NCBI GenBank assembly: GCA_965224735.1
Contig: OZ245059.1
Location: 186,001 to 250,000, forward strand
Direction of reading: 5' to 3'
DNA length: 64,000 nucleotides
Source: Robiginitomaculum_A sp036478535
GTDB lineage: Bacteria > Pseudomonadota > Alphaproteobacteria > Caulobacterales > Maricaulaceae
Shown here: piece by piece, positions 1 to 9,155 of the stretch
How positions within the stretch are numbered: position 1 is the first letter of the stretch
How the letters are laid out: each line of letters starts with the position of its first letter
The notes under the pieces: model-generated
Database searches by the model: none
The model's input: only the letters and a program-made list of their open reading frames with translations
Told to the model about the DNA's origin: nothing
Translations under genes and position numbers: made by a program

Positions 1-647
1 CGAAAAATTAAATATGCGCTCATGAAGGCATCTAGAGTTTTTACAGCAACTTCACCATCTTCATGCTTATAAGCTAGATCGACTATATAGGCTTTTGGTT
101 TTTGCAATACCGTATATGATTTTTCTACCATTTTCACAATATCGTTCCAACGGTCATTTTTATCACGCTCTCCCGCTTTGACATACTTTTTATAAAGTTT
201 GGGCGCAAATCGCTCTCCACCAACTTCTGGATCATCAATCATTTTATGAATAACTTCATCAATTAAGGCAGAGTTCTTAATAATAGCAACCTCAGTTGAA
301 ACAACCATATCTGGTGTAATAGTAATTCCTGTTTGATTGCTCCCTGTCGCAGAATCATAAACATATGATGAGCCAATTTTTACAAACAAACGTCCATCCG
401 CTAAATATTGGCGTTTTATATCTTTGGTGAACCACCATGACGCCCCTATAAGAAAAATAAGCGCAATCAGCATCCAAGGGAGTTGCCGTAAAAATGATTT
501 AGGAATTTCAGACAGGCGAATACTTGGCATACCATTGGCATAATCACCAATAGTCATATTACTGCCCCCAGAATTACCTCCAGAGCCATAACCACCTGAG
601 TTACTGCCAGAACTATCAGTAAGCAAATTTCGTCCTTTCAAGGCCAT
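1..647 (-). CDS. Wzz/GumC-like polysaccharide co-polymerase, 3' end missing
   Basis: Open frame of about 215 codons running off the left edge. After a Gly/Ser-rich N-terminus (residues 12-30) comes a conserved-looking stretch ending in a membrane segment at about residues 56-73 (PWMLIALIFLIGASWWF), then a soluble region with the pattern of the Wzz domain: inner-membrane proteins that control chain length of exported polysaccharides. The start at 647 has AGGA upstream; an ATG at 660 is in another frame and stops quickly. It is divergent from the Wza-like gene at 770, which supports a polysaccharide export role. The missing C-terminus would show whether a tyrosine-kinase domain is fused. Confidence 0.7.
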   Translation of the reverse strand, partial: MALKGRNLLTDSSGSNSGGYGSGGNSGGSNMTIGDYANGMPSIRLSEIPKSFLRQLPWMLIALIFLIGASWWFTKDIKRQYLADGRLFVKIGSSYVYDSATGSNQTGITITPDMVVSTEVAIIKNSALIDEVIHKMIDDPEVGGERFAPKLYKKYVKAGERDKNDRWNDIVKMVEKSYTVLQKPKAYIVDLAYKHEDGEVAVKTLDAFMSAYLIF

Positions 648-769
648 AGCCCATCCTCATTGCAAAGTTAAATCGTTAACGCACAAGACCTTCTAAAATT
701 TAACAATTCCTTATCCATTTTTACTAACACTTGAACACCATGATTAATTTCTGATTAAGGTTGGTTAAA

Positions 770-1687
770 ATGCAAAAAATAGTCAAAATTGTCGCTTTTG
801 GCGGGGGCATAGCCCTCTTTGCGGGCTTTTTGGGCGGGTGTTCGCCCCAATCTGCTATGCATCCTTATGCAAAAACGAATCACTTGCGCACTCAAAACAC
901 CTATAAAATTAACCATAATCTTCCATATTATAATGCCCGCTATGGCAATATTGGTCAGAAAATGGGCGGCCCTAGTAGAAAATATGCTAACCGTTATAAC
1001 CAATTGCGGGGGCGCAAAACAGGCGCCGACCAACAGCGTGCACCTCTACCAGGCCCGCTTGATATGTTCCAGCGCTGGATCGACTATGAGCCGCAATATA
1101 CGCTTTATCCTGGCGATCAAATCGATGTGGTGGTGCAAACTGCGCCCGAACTATCCAGAACTCTGACCGTAGGGCCAGATGGACGTATTTCCATGCCGAT
1201 GACAGACCCAATTATGGTTGCAGGCCGTCCACTTCCCTATGTGAAGAAAGCTTTGCAGGCTGAGCTGGGCAAACAATTACGGGACTCTACGCTCGCGGTG
1301 ACAACACGCGCCTTTGCTCCACAGCAAATTTATGTGGGGGGTGAAGTTGGCCAGCAAGGAACATATACATTATCTGGGCCTATTGGCTCACTAGAAGCCG
1401 TGATTATGGCGGGCGGATTTCTACCATCCGCTAAAACCAAAGAAGTGGCGATTTTACGCCGCGCGCCCAATGGCAACCTCATGATCAGAACCATCAATCA
1501 TAAAGGCGGTATGCGCAATATTCGCTCGTACGCTGACAATATGCAACTAAGGCGCGGCGATATAATCTTTGTACCGCGCAGCAATATCGCAGAAATCGGG
1601 CTGTTTATGCAGCAATATTTCCGTGACGCTCTCCCGTTCCAGCCAACACTAAGTTATAATATTGGCAACCAGATTAACGGCAATTAA
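770..1687 (+). CDS. Wza-like polysaccharide export outer-membrane lipoprotein
   Basis: 305-residue protein with a lipoprotein signal peptide ending in LGGC (Cys at about residue 24). The central region (GDQIDVVVQTAPELSRTLTV and onward) matches the poly_export domain, followed by an SLBB-type region (QQIYVGGEVGQQGTYTL). Family members form the outer-membrane channel for capsule or exopolysaccharide. I chose ATG 770, with AAGG at 757-760, over an in-frame TTG at 761. It is divergent from the Wzz-like gene; the 122-bp gap must hold both promoters. A role in exopolysaccharide or holdfast-type export is inferred. Confidence 0.85.
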   Translation: MQKIVKIVAFGGGIALFAGFLGGCSPQSAMHPYAKTNHLRTQNTYKINHNLPYYNARYGNIGQKMGGPSRKYANRYNQLRGRKTGADQQRAPLPGPLDMFQRWIDYEPQYTLYPGDQIDVVVQTAPELSRTLTVGPDGRISMPMTDPIMVAGRPLPYVKKALQAELGKQLRDSTLAVTTRAFAPQQIYVGGEVGQQGTYTLSGPIGSLEAVIMAGGFLPSAKTKEVAILRRAPNGNLMIRTINHKGGMRNIRSYADNMQLRRGDIIFVPRSNIAEIGLFMQQYFRDALPFQPTLSYNIGNQINGN

Positions 1688-1699
1688 GTGTATTATACT

Positions 1700-2002
1700 T
1701 TAAGCAGCTTGGTTTTTTGCAACAGCTGCGCAGTTTTTCGCAAACCATCTGCGGGCTGCGCGTAGTGCCAGCGTAATATCTTCCTTATCCATTTCATTAG
1801 ACAATTCGTTTTTATACGCTTTAGCAGGCTGTGATCCCATCATTGCCGCGAGCGAAAACCATTTATGAGCCTCAATGAGGTCTGGTCCCTGATCTTCATG
1901 GTCTGTGGAATATATTAAGCCAAGACGGAACAAATCCGCAGCTTCTGCTTTTGCGTAAATAGCCTCGCGGGCTTCTTGTACTTCAACATCTGTAAAGGCC
2001 AT
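1700..2002 (-). CDS. Sel1-repeat-like small protein
   Basis: 100 residues, no signal peptide or membrane segment. The central part (DLIEAHKWFSLAAMMGSQPA) has the spacing of a single Sel1/TPR-like repeat, in which a short helix pair carries the AxxWFxxAAxxG pattern. Such proteins usually mediate protein contacts; the partner is unknown. The start has a strong GGGGGAAAGG site. It converges on the Wza-like gene with 12 bp between stops, so a role in polysaccharide export is possible but unsupported. Confidence 0.65.
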   Translation of the reverse strand: MAFTDVEVQEAREAIYAKAEAADLFRLGLIYSTDHEDQGPDLIEAHKWFSLAAMMGSQPAKAYKNELSNEMDKEDITLALRAARRWFAKNCAAVAKNQAA

Positions 2003-2396
2003 ACCTTTCCCCCATGTTTTTCATTTACCTAACACCATCGGGAACATCCTTTTGGTGGTAACGATTTTGTATATTTGGATCTACGTCCCAACCGCTACAA
2101 ACCCATACTTACCAAACGAGGTTGATATAAAGTTAATTATAGTAAAGGTTAATCATGATTTATTTGTGTTAATTTAAGTAAATAAGTGTTTATATTAAAT
2201 TTAAACAAGCTTAAAATTAAATTACTTTTCATTTTATATTCAACAACATCAAGTACAATATAGTATAGTTAATTTACACTGAAAGATTAGAATCACTAAA
2301 ATTAAATGCATTTTTTTGTAAAAAAACCAAATGTAAGTGAGCTTCACTCAGGAAAACTGCGAACATACCTAATGCTTGGTAAAAATACGGGCTCGT
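2003..2396. other. AT-rich intergenic region
   Basis: About 390 bp between the start of the Sel1-like gene and the end of the nitroreductase gene. It is very AT-rich with many TTAA/TTTAAA stretches. I see no coding frame, RNA gene or clear terminator. Confidence 0.6.
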
Positions 2397-3086
2397 TTAG
2401 GCGTAAAACTTTACGAGTTGATCCAGATTTGCACGATTTACCCGCAAATCATTAACGCGTGCATCAGGGTTAGCATAACCCATAGCCATTCCAACAATAA
2501 TATGCTGCTTATCGGGGTGGTTTGTGTGCTTCTTGACCGTATGCTGAAACCTCCGCCACGCCCCTTGTGGCGCCGTATGCAGGCCAGCTTCGCGCGCGAG
2601 TAGCATTAATGTTTGCAGATAAATACCAATATCCATGAATTGCGGCGCGTCCATACGCTTATCTATGGTAATAAGAATTCCAACTGGTGCCCCGAAAAAA
2701 TTGAAATTTTTACCAATTTGCATCATGCGCGCCTGCTTGTCCTCACGCGGAATACCCAAAAGATCATACATATCCTCGCCGAGCTTATACCGCCAAGAGC
2801 GCATAGGCTCCCAAAGAGGCGACGGGTAGGCTGGGTAAGTATCCCCTTCCGTCTCGCCTTTCATTAGTTTGCCAATGACTTCCTCGCGAAAATCGTTTAA
2901 TGGTTTTCCCGTAAGAACATGTACATTCCAAGGCTGTAGATTGCCGCCAGAAGGCGCGCGGCGCGCGGTTTCAAAAATATTTCTAAGAATATCGTTTGGC
3001 ACAGAGGTAGTGAGAAAATCCCGCACCGTAATACGGCTCTCAATGGCTTCAGAGACGGTATTTGATTTATCGGTGCTAATGCTCAT
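2397..3086 (-). CDS. Nitroreductase-family FMN oxidoreductase
   Basis: 229 residues. The N-terminus (SRITVRDF, then RRAPSGGNLQPW) has the FMN-phosphate binding pattern of the nitroreductase fold, and the C-terminal part (GMAMGYANPDARVN) matches its end. These dimeric cytosolic flavoproteins reduce nitro compounds, quinones or related substrates with NAD(P)H; the physiological substrate cannot be told. The gene overlaps the upstream small membrane-protein gene by 11 bp, so the three genes 3497-2397 are probably co-transcribed. Confidence 0.85.
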   Translation of the reverse strand: MSISTDKSNTVSEAIESRITVRDFLTTSVPNDILRNIFETARRAPSGGNLQPWNVHVLTGKPLNDFREEVIGKLMKGETEGDTYPAYPSPLWEPMRSWRYKLGEDMYDLLGIPREDKQARMMQIGKNFNFFGAPVGILITIDKRMDAPQFMDIGIYLQTLMLLAREAGLHTAPQGAWRRFQHTVKKHTNHPDKQHIIVGMAMGYANPDARVNDLRVNRANLDQLVKFYA

Positions 3087-3285
3087 TTTTCTTCTCTTCT
3101 TTAGCTTGTTTGTGCCCTAATGATAGCACCATAAATATGTATTCAATAAGCCCAATACCAAACCCTGCCCCCCCAGCATAGAGCAGATTGTGAAACTTCA
3201 TATAAACCAAAGCGCCAACGCCCGAGGCGACGAACAAAACATTGACCCACAATATACCTTTGTATTTGGAATTAAGTGGTGTCAT
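3076..3285 (-). CDS. Small two-TM membrane protein
   Basis: 69 residues with two hydrophobic segments (about 10-28 and 34-54) and a charged Lys/Glu-rich tail. It overlaps the neighbour upstream by an ATGA (3282-3285) and the nitroreductase downstream by 11 bp, the arrangement of translationally coupled genes. It resembles its neighbour in size and topology. I recognise no family. Confidence 0.6.
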   Translation of the reverse strand: MTPLNSKYKGILWVNVLFVASGVGALVYMKFHNLLYAGGAGFGIGLIEYIFMVLSLGHKQAKEEKKNEH

Positions 3286-3497
3286 TCTCCTCTGCTGTGC
3301 TCCCGCATGTTTTTATCAGTGCTCTTTTTAAGCAAAGGTGTTCCAAAATGGGTAACAATCTTTTGAAATACAAAAAGAGCAAAACTAATTCCAATGGCCA
3401 GACGTGGCTCTAGCTCGATAAAATTGATCAAAATATAACAAATTATAAACGGAATTAAGGCCCCATTGATCCACAGAATATTTTTAAGATAAACCAT
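3282..3497 (-). CDS. Small two-TM membrane protein
   Basis: 71 residues with two hydrophobic stretches (about 9-25 and 32-48) and a basic C-terminal tail. It is the first gene of a tight three-gene unit with another small membrane protein and a nitroreductase, and lies about 20 bp downstream of the gatB stop, so readthrough from gatCAB is possible. Both small proteins share an LWxN motif near the N-terminus (ILWINGAL, ILWVNVLF), which suggests an old duplication. Confidence 0.6.
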   Translation of the reverse strand: MVYLKNILWINGALIPFIICYILINFIELEPRLAIGISFALFVFQKIVTHFGTPLLKKSTDKNMREHSRGE

Positions 3498-3516
3498 TCC
3501 CGCTCCTGCTTTAGTT

Positions 3517-5007
3517 TTATAGTCCCAATTTCTTCTTCAAAATATCGTTCACGGCTTGCGGGTTGGCTTTGCCGCTCGATGCCTTCATCACTTGGCCGAC
3601 GAAGAAACCTATGAGGCGCGGATTATCTGCGACTTTAGCGGCTTGATCCACGTTGGCATCAATGACTTCTTGCACCATTTTTTCAATCGCGCCTGTATCA
3701 GTGACTTGTTTTAGACCGTCGCGCTCTACGATTTTGCTTGCGCTTTCTTTGGTTTTAGCACCACCCTCAAACATTTTTTCAAACACATCTTTAGCGATTT
3801 TACCAGAAATAGTTTTATCACCAATCAAATCAAGTAAACCGCCCAATCCATCAGAGTTTACGGGGCTATCATCCAAATCAATGCTGGCTTTGTTCAGGGC
3901 GCCAAATAAATCGCCCATCATCCAATTGGCGGCAATTTTTGCGTTTCTACCTTTGGCTAGTCTCTCATAGAAATCACCTTTGGCTTTGTCCGCAGTGAGG
4001 ATACGCGCATCATATTCAGGAATGCCATACTCGGACACAAACCGTGCTTTGCGGGCGCCGGGTAGTTCGGGCAAATCGGCCTTAATCGCGTCCACATAAT
4101 CTTGCGTGATTTTAATCGGCAGTAAATCTGGGTCTGGGAAATAACGATAATCATGGGCATCTTCTTTAGAGCGCATGGTTCGTGTCTCGCCCTTGGCATT
4201 ATCAAACAGCCGTGTTTCTTGGTCAATCTGGCTGCCTGCTTCCAAAATATCGATTTGGCGGCGGGCTTCGTAATTAATGGCTTGGCGAATAAAGCGCATG
4301 GAGTTGATGTTCTTTAGCTCACAACGCGTCCCAAGATCTCCACCTGGTTTACGCACGGATACGTTCACATCAGCACGCAAATTACCCTTTTCCATATCCC
4401 CGTCACATGTACCAAGCGCGCGCACGATGCCGCGAATTTTCTCAACATAAGCAGAGGCTTCTTCGGGCGAGCGCATATCAGGCTTGGACACGATTTCCAT
4501 GAGGCAAACACCAGAGCGGTTCAAATCAACAAAGGTTTCAGTAGGTGATAAATCATGCACGGATTTACCCGCGTCTTGTTCTAAATGCAGACGCTCAATC
4601 CCAACAATAACGGAATCGCCACCTTCGGGCGTAATTTCAATTTCACCTTCACCGACAATAGGAAATTCAAACTGCGAAATTTGGTAACCCTGCGGTAGGT
4701 CAGGATAGAAATAGTTTTTACGGTCAAACCGCGAAAACAAATTGATCTGGGCGTTCAGACCAAGCCCCGTGCGCACGCCTTGCTCTATGCAAAACTCGTT
4801 GACCACAGGCAACATGCCAGGCATCGCCGCATCCACCAATGATACCTGCGTATTAGGTTCCGCGCCATAGGCCGTCGCCGCGCCCGAAAACAATTTCGCG
4901 TTTGAGGCCACCTGCGCATGAATCTCCAGCCCAATAATAATTTCCCAATCATGATCGCGCCCAGAAAGCCAATCTTTTTTCTCTGCTACTCGCTCTGCTG
5001 TAAACAT
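3517..5007 (-). CDS. gatB: Aspartyl/glutamyl-tRNA amidotransferase subunit B
   Basis: 496 residues, normal length. The cradle domain opens with the family motif IIGLEIHAQVASNAKLFS and contains YFYPDLPQGYQISQ, both diagnostic; the C-terminal YqeY-like tail domain is present (NPQAVNDILKKKLGL). With GatA and GatC it converts Glu-tRNA(Gln), and in some bacteria Asp-tRNA(Asn), to the amide form. GatB binds the tRNA and phosphorylates the substrate. It follows gatA on the same strand after a 92-bp gap that holds a fourfold 12-bp repeat, an unusual leader for an operon-internal gene. Confidence 0.97.
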   Translation of the reverse strand: MFTAERVAEKKDWLSGRDHDWEIIIGLEIHAQVASNAKLFSGAATAYGAEPNTQVSLVDAAMPGMLPVVNEFCIEQGVRTGLGLNAQINLFSRFDRKNYFYPDLPQGYQISQFEFPIVGEGEIEITPEGGDSVIVGIERLHLEQDAGKSVHDLSPTETFVDLNRSGVCLMEIVSKPDMRSPEEASAYVEKIRGIVRALGTCDGDMEKGNLRADVNVSVRKPGGDLGTRCELKNINSMRFIRQAINYEARRQIDILEAGSQIDQETRLFDNAKGETRTMRSKEDAHDYRYFPDPDLLPIKITQDYVDAIKADLPELPGARKARFVSEYGIPEYDARILTADKAKGDFYERLAKGRNAKIAANWMMGDLFGALNKASIDLDDSPVNSDGLGGLLDLIGDKTISGKIAKDVFEKMFEGGAKTKESASKIVERDGLKQVTDTGAIEKMVQEVIDANVDQAAKVADNPRLIGFFVGQVMKASSGKANPQAVNDILKKKLGL

Positions 5008-5020
5008 TTTACCTACATTT

Positions 5021-5068
5021 CTTTTTTCTGGTCTTTTTTCTGGTCTTTTTTCTGGTCTTTTTTCTGGG
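5021..5068. repeat. Tandem 12-bp repeat, four copies, gatA-gatB gap
   Basis: Four tandem copies of CTTTTTTCTGGT on the + strand (ACCAGAAAAAAG on the coding strand), ending 14 bp before the gatB start codon. In mRNA this gives a purine-rich tract near the gatB ribosome binding site. Copy number could vary by slippage. Confidence 0.9.
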
Positions 5069-5099
5069 TTTCCAGACTTGTTGCTGGAATTTGCTTATT

Positions 5100-6566
5100 C
5101 TATACCCACCACTTTTCAGGTTTTGCCGTGAAGTCCGCACATTTTTCTAACGCCGCTGAAGCCGCAAAGACTGTTTCCTCGTCCAGCGGGCGGCCTATGA
5201 TCTGCAAGCCTAATGGCAAGCCATTATTATCGAGCGCGGCGGGGACGGACATGGCGGGGAGGCCTGCTAGGTTTGCCGTTACCGTAAACACGTCATTGAG
5301 ATACATAGTCACAGGATCGACAACTTTGCGCCCGATTGCAAACGCCGAGCTTGGGCAAGTCGGTGTGAGGAGCGCGTCGCATTTCCCCCATACCGCTTTG
5401 AAATCATCTGCAATTTTGGTGCGTACTTTTTGCGCTTTCAGATAATAGGCGTCGTAATAGCCCGCAGAGAGAACATATGTCCCGATCATAATACGGCGAC
5501 GCACTTCTTTGCCAAACCCTTCAGCGCGGGTGCGCTCATAGGTGTCGTATAAATTGTCACCTTCGATCCGCTCTCCATAGCGCATACCGTCATAGCGGGC
5601 TAAGTTAGAAGAGGCCTCAGCGGGCGCAACGATGTAATAGGCAGGTAGTGCGTACTTGGTGTGCGGCAAGGATACATGCACAATTTCCGCGCCGCAGCTT
5701 TCTAGCCATTTAATACCTTGCTGCCACAGGTCTTCGATCTCACTTGGCATGCTATCCATTGTATATTCTTTGGGAATACCAATTTTCATACCCTTCACGC
5801 CTTTGTCACAAGCGGCAGAAAAATCGGGCAAGGCCTTATTGATAGATGTGCTGTCTTTCGCATCAAACCCCGCCATGCTTTGCAGCATTATCGCGCTATC
5901 TTTTACGGTGCGCGTAATCGGCCCTGCTTGGTCGAGCGAGCTAGCAAAAGCAACAACGCCCCAGCGCGAGCAGCGGCCATAGGTTGGCTTGATGCCCGTT
6001 GTGCCTGTGAATGATGCTGGCTGGCGGATAGACCCGCCCGTATCGGTCGCACTCGCGCCCAAACATATATTCGCCGCAACCGCAGCGGCTGATCCGCCAG
6101 ACGAACCGCCTGGCACAAGATTTTCACCGTTTTTCCAAGGATTGACTACAGAACCATAGTAAGATGTTTCGTTTGAACTCCCCATGGCAAATTCATCCAT
6201 ATTGAGCTTACCCAGCATGACCATGCCATCTGCTTTCATATTGGCGGTGACAGTACTCTCATAATGCGGCATGAAATTGCCAAGTATTTTACTCCCTGCC
6301 GTGGTTTTTAGCCCTTCAGTGCAATACAAATCTTTGATGCCAAGCGGCGCGCCCTCAAGAGATCCGCCCTCGCCTTTAGCAAGTTTAGCGTCCGACTTTT
6401 CAGCCGACTTCATCGCATTTTCAAAATCCGTAGTGATGAAAGTATTGAGAACCGCCGCGTCCATGCACGCATCAATATGCGCTTTGGTGATTTCCACGGA
6501 AGAAAACTCTTTGGCTTTCAGACCAGCCAGAGCCGCTTCAAGCGATAATTGGGTTAAATCAGACAT
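5100..6566 (-). CDS. gatA: Aspartyl/glutamyl-tRNA amidotransferase subunit A
   Basis: 488 residues, the usual length. The amidase-signature catalytic triad is visible: Lys78 in LGIKDLY, the serine of PGGSSGGSAAAV (about 155-156) and nucleophile Ser179 in DTGGSIRQPAS. GatA hydrolyses glutamine and passes ammonia to GatB for transamidation of mischarged tRNA. The gene follows gatC with a 3-bp gap. Confidence 0.97.
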   Translation of the reverse strand: MSDLTQLSLEAALAGLKAKEFSSVEITKAHIDACMDAAVLNTFITTDFENAMKSAEKSDAKLAKGEGGSLEGAPLGIKDLYCTEGLKTTAGSKILGNFMPHYESTVTANMKADGMVMLGKLNMDEFAMGSSNETSYYGSVVNPWKNGENLVPGGSSGGSAAAVAANICLGASATDTGGSIRQPASFTGTTGIKPTYGRCSRWGVVAFASSLDQAGPITRTVKDSAIMLQSMAGFDAKDSTSINKALPDFSAACDKGVKGMKIGIPKEYTMDSMPSEIEDLWQQGIKWLESCGAEIVHVSLPHTKYALPAYYIVAPAEASSNLARYDGMRYGERIEGDNLYDTYERTRAEGFGKEVRRRIMIGTYVLSAGYYDAYYLKAQKVRTKIADDFKAVWGKCDALLTPTCPSSAFAIGRKVVDPVTMYLNDVFTVTANLAGLPAMSVPAALDNNGLPLGLQIIGRPLDEETVFAASAALEKCADFTAKPEKWWV

Positions 6567-6569
6567 GGC

Positions 6570-6872
6570 TTACTCCACCGACCTAGGGACAACAAAATAG
6601 CCCGCTTCTGATTTTGGCGCATTGGCGAGAACTTTTTCTTGCATGCCGCCATCGGTAATTTCGTCACAGCGCATGGGTGCGTCCATTTCCACAGCCGATG
6701 TCATAGGCTGTGTGCCCGTAACGTCCACTTCGCCAAGTTGCTCAATCCACACCAAAAGGCCGTTCATTTCATCGGCCAGAAATTCCAAGCGATCAGGCTC
6801 TATGTGCAGGCGAGACAAACGCGCGATTTTCCTGACGGTTTCGGCGGTTACGCCAGTATTTTTGTCACTCAT
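6570..6872 (-). CDS. gatC: Aspartyl/glutamyl-tRNA amidotransferase subunit C
   Basis: About 100 residues. It contains the typical N-terminal helix (VRKIARLSRLHIEPDRLEFL) and the extended Cys-free C-terminal tail with the RCDEITDG region that wraps GatA. I chose ATG 6872 because GGAG lies 8 nt upstream; a longer frame opens at 6893 but gives an atypical N-terminus. It is the first gene of gatC-gatA-gatB; the promoter should lie between 6873 and the divergent NUDIX gene at 6988. Confidence 0.93.
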   Translation of the reverse strand: MSDKNTGVTAETVRKIARLSRLHIEPDRLEFLADEMNGLLVWIEQLGEVDVTGTQPMTSAVEMDAPMRCDEITDGGMQEKVLANAPKSEAGYFVVPRSVE

Positions 6873-6987
6873 TTTTGAGGCTCCATTTATCAAGAGTGTA
6901 AAATAACAGGGCTATACGTACAGAGCAAGGCCTGAAAGAGTTAAATAACCACTGGGCAAACTTTATTTACACCGCTAAAGAACCTCT

Positions 6988-7713
6988 ATGATGGAATTAC
7001 CTAAACCCGTATCTGGACGCATGGCGCCGCGCCCAAAGCTTGCCTCGACCATAGTCTTGCTGCGCGAGCATAAAAACGCACCGCAAATCTTGATGGGTAA
7101 GCGTTCTAAGCGGCACGATTTTATGCCAGACGTATATGTGTTTCCAGGCGGACGCGTTGATCCTTGTGATAGCTATGCACCCGCGCACGATCATCCAAAT
7201 TCAAGAACACGTAAAATATTAGAGACAGCCATGCTCCCTGCCCGCGCCCGCGCCTGCACTCTCGCCGCCGTGCGCGAAACATTTGAAGAAACGTCGCTTA
7301 TACTTGGCAAGAGGTGGGCCGAAAAACCAAAAGCGATTAATGATGCCTCATGGAAAGCCTTTCATGGGCAAGGCTATTTGCCAAACCTGTTTAACATAGA
7401 GGTGTTTGGCCGCGCTATCACCCCACCGCACTGCGATAAACGATTTGATACATGGTTCTTTTTAGTGCGGTTGGACGCGCAAACAGGCGCACGCGCGTTT
7501 CAAAATAGTGCAGAACTTGTCGATACAAACTGGTTTACAATCGCGCAAATCAAAGAGCTAAAAACCCATAGGGCTACGGATATGATGATCGGGCAACTTG
7601 AAATATATTTAGGTTATGACACTCTACCGCCTGACATTTTTTACTCCCGCGCCGTGCGTAATAAATTCAAATTTTCTCGCTTTCCTGCCAAATTTTCTCG
7701 CTTTCTTGCATGA
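6988..7713 (+). CDS. NUDIX hydrolase, NUDT19-like
   Basis: 241 residues. The NUDIX box is split: VFPGGRVDP near residue 50 carries the leading Gly, and AAVRETFEETSLILG near 95-109 carries the REXXEE metal-binding core, with an insertion of about 35 residues between. That insertion is typical of the NUDT7/NUDT19-like branch, which hydrolyses CoA-type or related nucleoside diphosphate substrates (family knowledge; the substrate here is not proven). The C-terminus ends in a duplicated heptapeptide made by a 21-bp tandem duplication. The stop overlaps the start of the MFS gene (ATGA), so the two are coupled. Confidence 0.85.
   Translation: MMELPKPVSGRMAPRPKLASTIVLLREHKNAPQILMGKRSKRHDFMPDVYVFPGGRVDPCDSYAPAHDHPNSRTRKILETAMLPARARACTLAAVRETFEETSLILGKRWAEKPKAINDASWKAFHGQGYLPNLFNIEVFGRAITPPHCDKRFDTWFFLVRLDAQTGARAFQNSAELVDTNWFTIAQIKELKTHRATDMMIGQLEIYLGYDTLPPDIFYSRAVRNKFKFSRFPAKFSRFLA
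7668..7709 (+). repeat. 21-bp tandem duplication at NUDIX gene end
   Basis: Two adjacent 21-bp copies (7668-7688 and 7689-7709) differing at one base. They add seven in-frame residues, giving KFSRFPA followed by KFSRFLA at the protein's end, just before the overlap with the next gene. Confidence 0.9.
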
Positions 7714-8885
7714 GTGCCCCTAATCTAAAAATGACACAAGAACAAAAACAAGGCATTTACACAGCCATTGGGACGACCTTTATGTTGGCGTTGGCATGGG
7801 GCCTTTCCTCGCCTTTGATCTCCCAACATTTAGAGCGCATGACGGGCTCTGGAACATTACTTGGCTGGCTTATATCCCTTGCCGCCATGGGCACGATTAT
7901 TACAACGCCTTTCGTTCCAAAACTCTTAAGTAGGTTTAGCGCCCGCTCGGTTATGATCATGTGTTTGTTCTTGGGCTCGCTGACCATCCTGGCTCTTAAG
8001 GTATCTATGGATACTACTGCTTGGCTGGTTATCAAGTTTTTTGGTTCTTGCTTTTTCACCATTATCTTTGTGATTGCAGAAATATGGATTAACCAATTAG
8101 CGCCTGATCATTTACGAGGGCGCCTGTTTGGCTTTTACGGCGCGGCGCTTGCAGGGGGGATGGGGCTAGGGAGCGGCTTGGCAGTGTTAACAGGTATTGA
8201 TGGCTGGATGCCGTGGCTTGTTTGTTTTTTTATAAATCTATGCGCTCTATTACCTTTTATTATATGGTACAGGGCGGAAAAAATTAAAAAAACGCCCAAA
8301 GAAGACGCGCGTTTCTCGGTGATAATAAAAATAATACTGGCTGCACCTGCAATTATGGTCTGCGCCGTTGTTTTTGGCGCGATCGAGCAAAGCATGATCT
8401 ATTTTCTACCTGTCTATGATACCCGTCTGGGTCATAGCGAAGATATGGGGCGTAAATTACTGCTAATAGCCGCAATTGGGAACGCCTCGTTTCAAATTCC
8501 AATGGGCATGTTGGCCGATAAGATCAACCGCAATCGTCTAACTATTTTTCTTATGGCCATTGCCGTGCTTGGCCCTATAGCCATGACGCTTGTCGGCAGT
8601 AATTTTGCCGCTCTTGCCGCCCTTGCATTTTTCTATATCGGGCTTACCACTGCGCTTTATACGGTTGGTCTTGTACAGCTTGGCGAGCGATTTAAAGGGC
8701 ATAAACTTTCTGCCGCCAATGCCGCCTTTATCGTCGCTTACGGCATAGGTTCGTTGCTAACACCGCCTATTGCTGGCAAGATGATGGATATTTATAGCCC
8801 TGAGGGCTTTATGTGGACAATGGCCGTACTTGGCGCATTTGGATTTTTCATTGTTACAGTACGGCGGCTGCGTTTTAACCGTTGA
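7710..8885 (+). CDS. Major facilitator superfamily transporter
   Basis: 391 residues with about 12 hydrophobic segments. The loop between helices 2 and 3 (VPKLLSRFSARSVMI) and the helix 4-5 region (RGRLFGFYGAALAGGMGLGSG) have MFS character, closest in pattern to the YcaD-like subgroup. The substrate is unknown. Its start overlaps the NUDIX stop by 4 bp, so the two proteins are made together. Confidence 0.8.
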   Translation: MSAPNLKMTQEQKQGIYTAIGTTFMLALAWGLSSPLISQHLERMTGSGTLLGWLISLAAMGTIITTPFVPKLLSRFSARSVMIMCLFLGSLTILALKVSMDTTAWLVIKFFGSCFFTIIFVIAEIWINQLAPDHLRGRLFGFYGAALAGGMGLGSGLAVLTGIDGWMPWLVCFFINLCALLPFIIWYRAEKIKKTPKEDARFSVIIKIILAAPAIMVCAVVFGAIEQSMIYFLPVYDTRLGHSEDMGRKLLLIAAIGNASFQIPMGMLADKINRNRLTIFLMAIAVLGPIAMTLVGSNFAALAALAFFYIGLTTALYTVGLVQLGERFKGHKLSAANAAFIVAYGIGSLLTPPIAGKMMDIYSPEGFMWTMAVLGAFGFFIVTVRRLRFNR

Positions 8886-8959
8886 CAGGCATAGCCTTGT
8901 GCCGTATTTCCGCGCATTACAGATTTAGACTATAAGAATTAAACTAAAGGATAATCGCC

Positions 8960-9127
8960 ATGGCGAAGCCAACCACCATTAAAATTCGTCTGAACTCAAC
9001 AGCGGGAACTGGATATTTCTATGTTACGAAGAAAAATGCCCGCACAATGACTGACAAAATGGTCAAAAAGAAATACGATCCTGTTGTACGTAAACATGTT
9101 GATTTCAAAGAAGGCAAGATCAAATAA
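8960..9127 (+). CDS. rpmG: 50S ribosomal protein L33
   Basis: 55 residues starting MAKPTTIKIRLNSTAGTGYF, with the L33 signature YVTKKNARTM and C-terminal KKYDPVVRKHVDFKEGKIK. It belongs to the zinc-free form, since it lacks the paired CxxC motifs. An AAAGGA site lies 8-10 nt before the ATG. The gene is monocistronic and followed by a strong hairpin terminator at 9156-9182. Confidence 0.97.
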   Translation: MAKPTTIKIRLNSTAGTGYFYVTKKNARTMTDKMVKKKYDPVVRKHVDFKEGKIK

Positions 9128-9155
9128 ATATGATCAAAACTTTCATCAGACTTAC

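Noticed and set aside
1700..2002. Sel1-like gene as part of the polysaccharide export operon
   Set aside because: It is on the opposite strand, convergent with the Wza-like gene, so it is not co-transcribed.
5021..5068. Regular repeats as a possible CRISPR array
   Set aside because: Units are 12 bp and directly adjacent, without spacers; no cas genes nearby.
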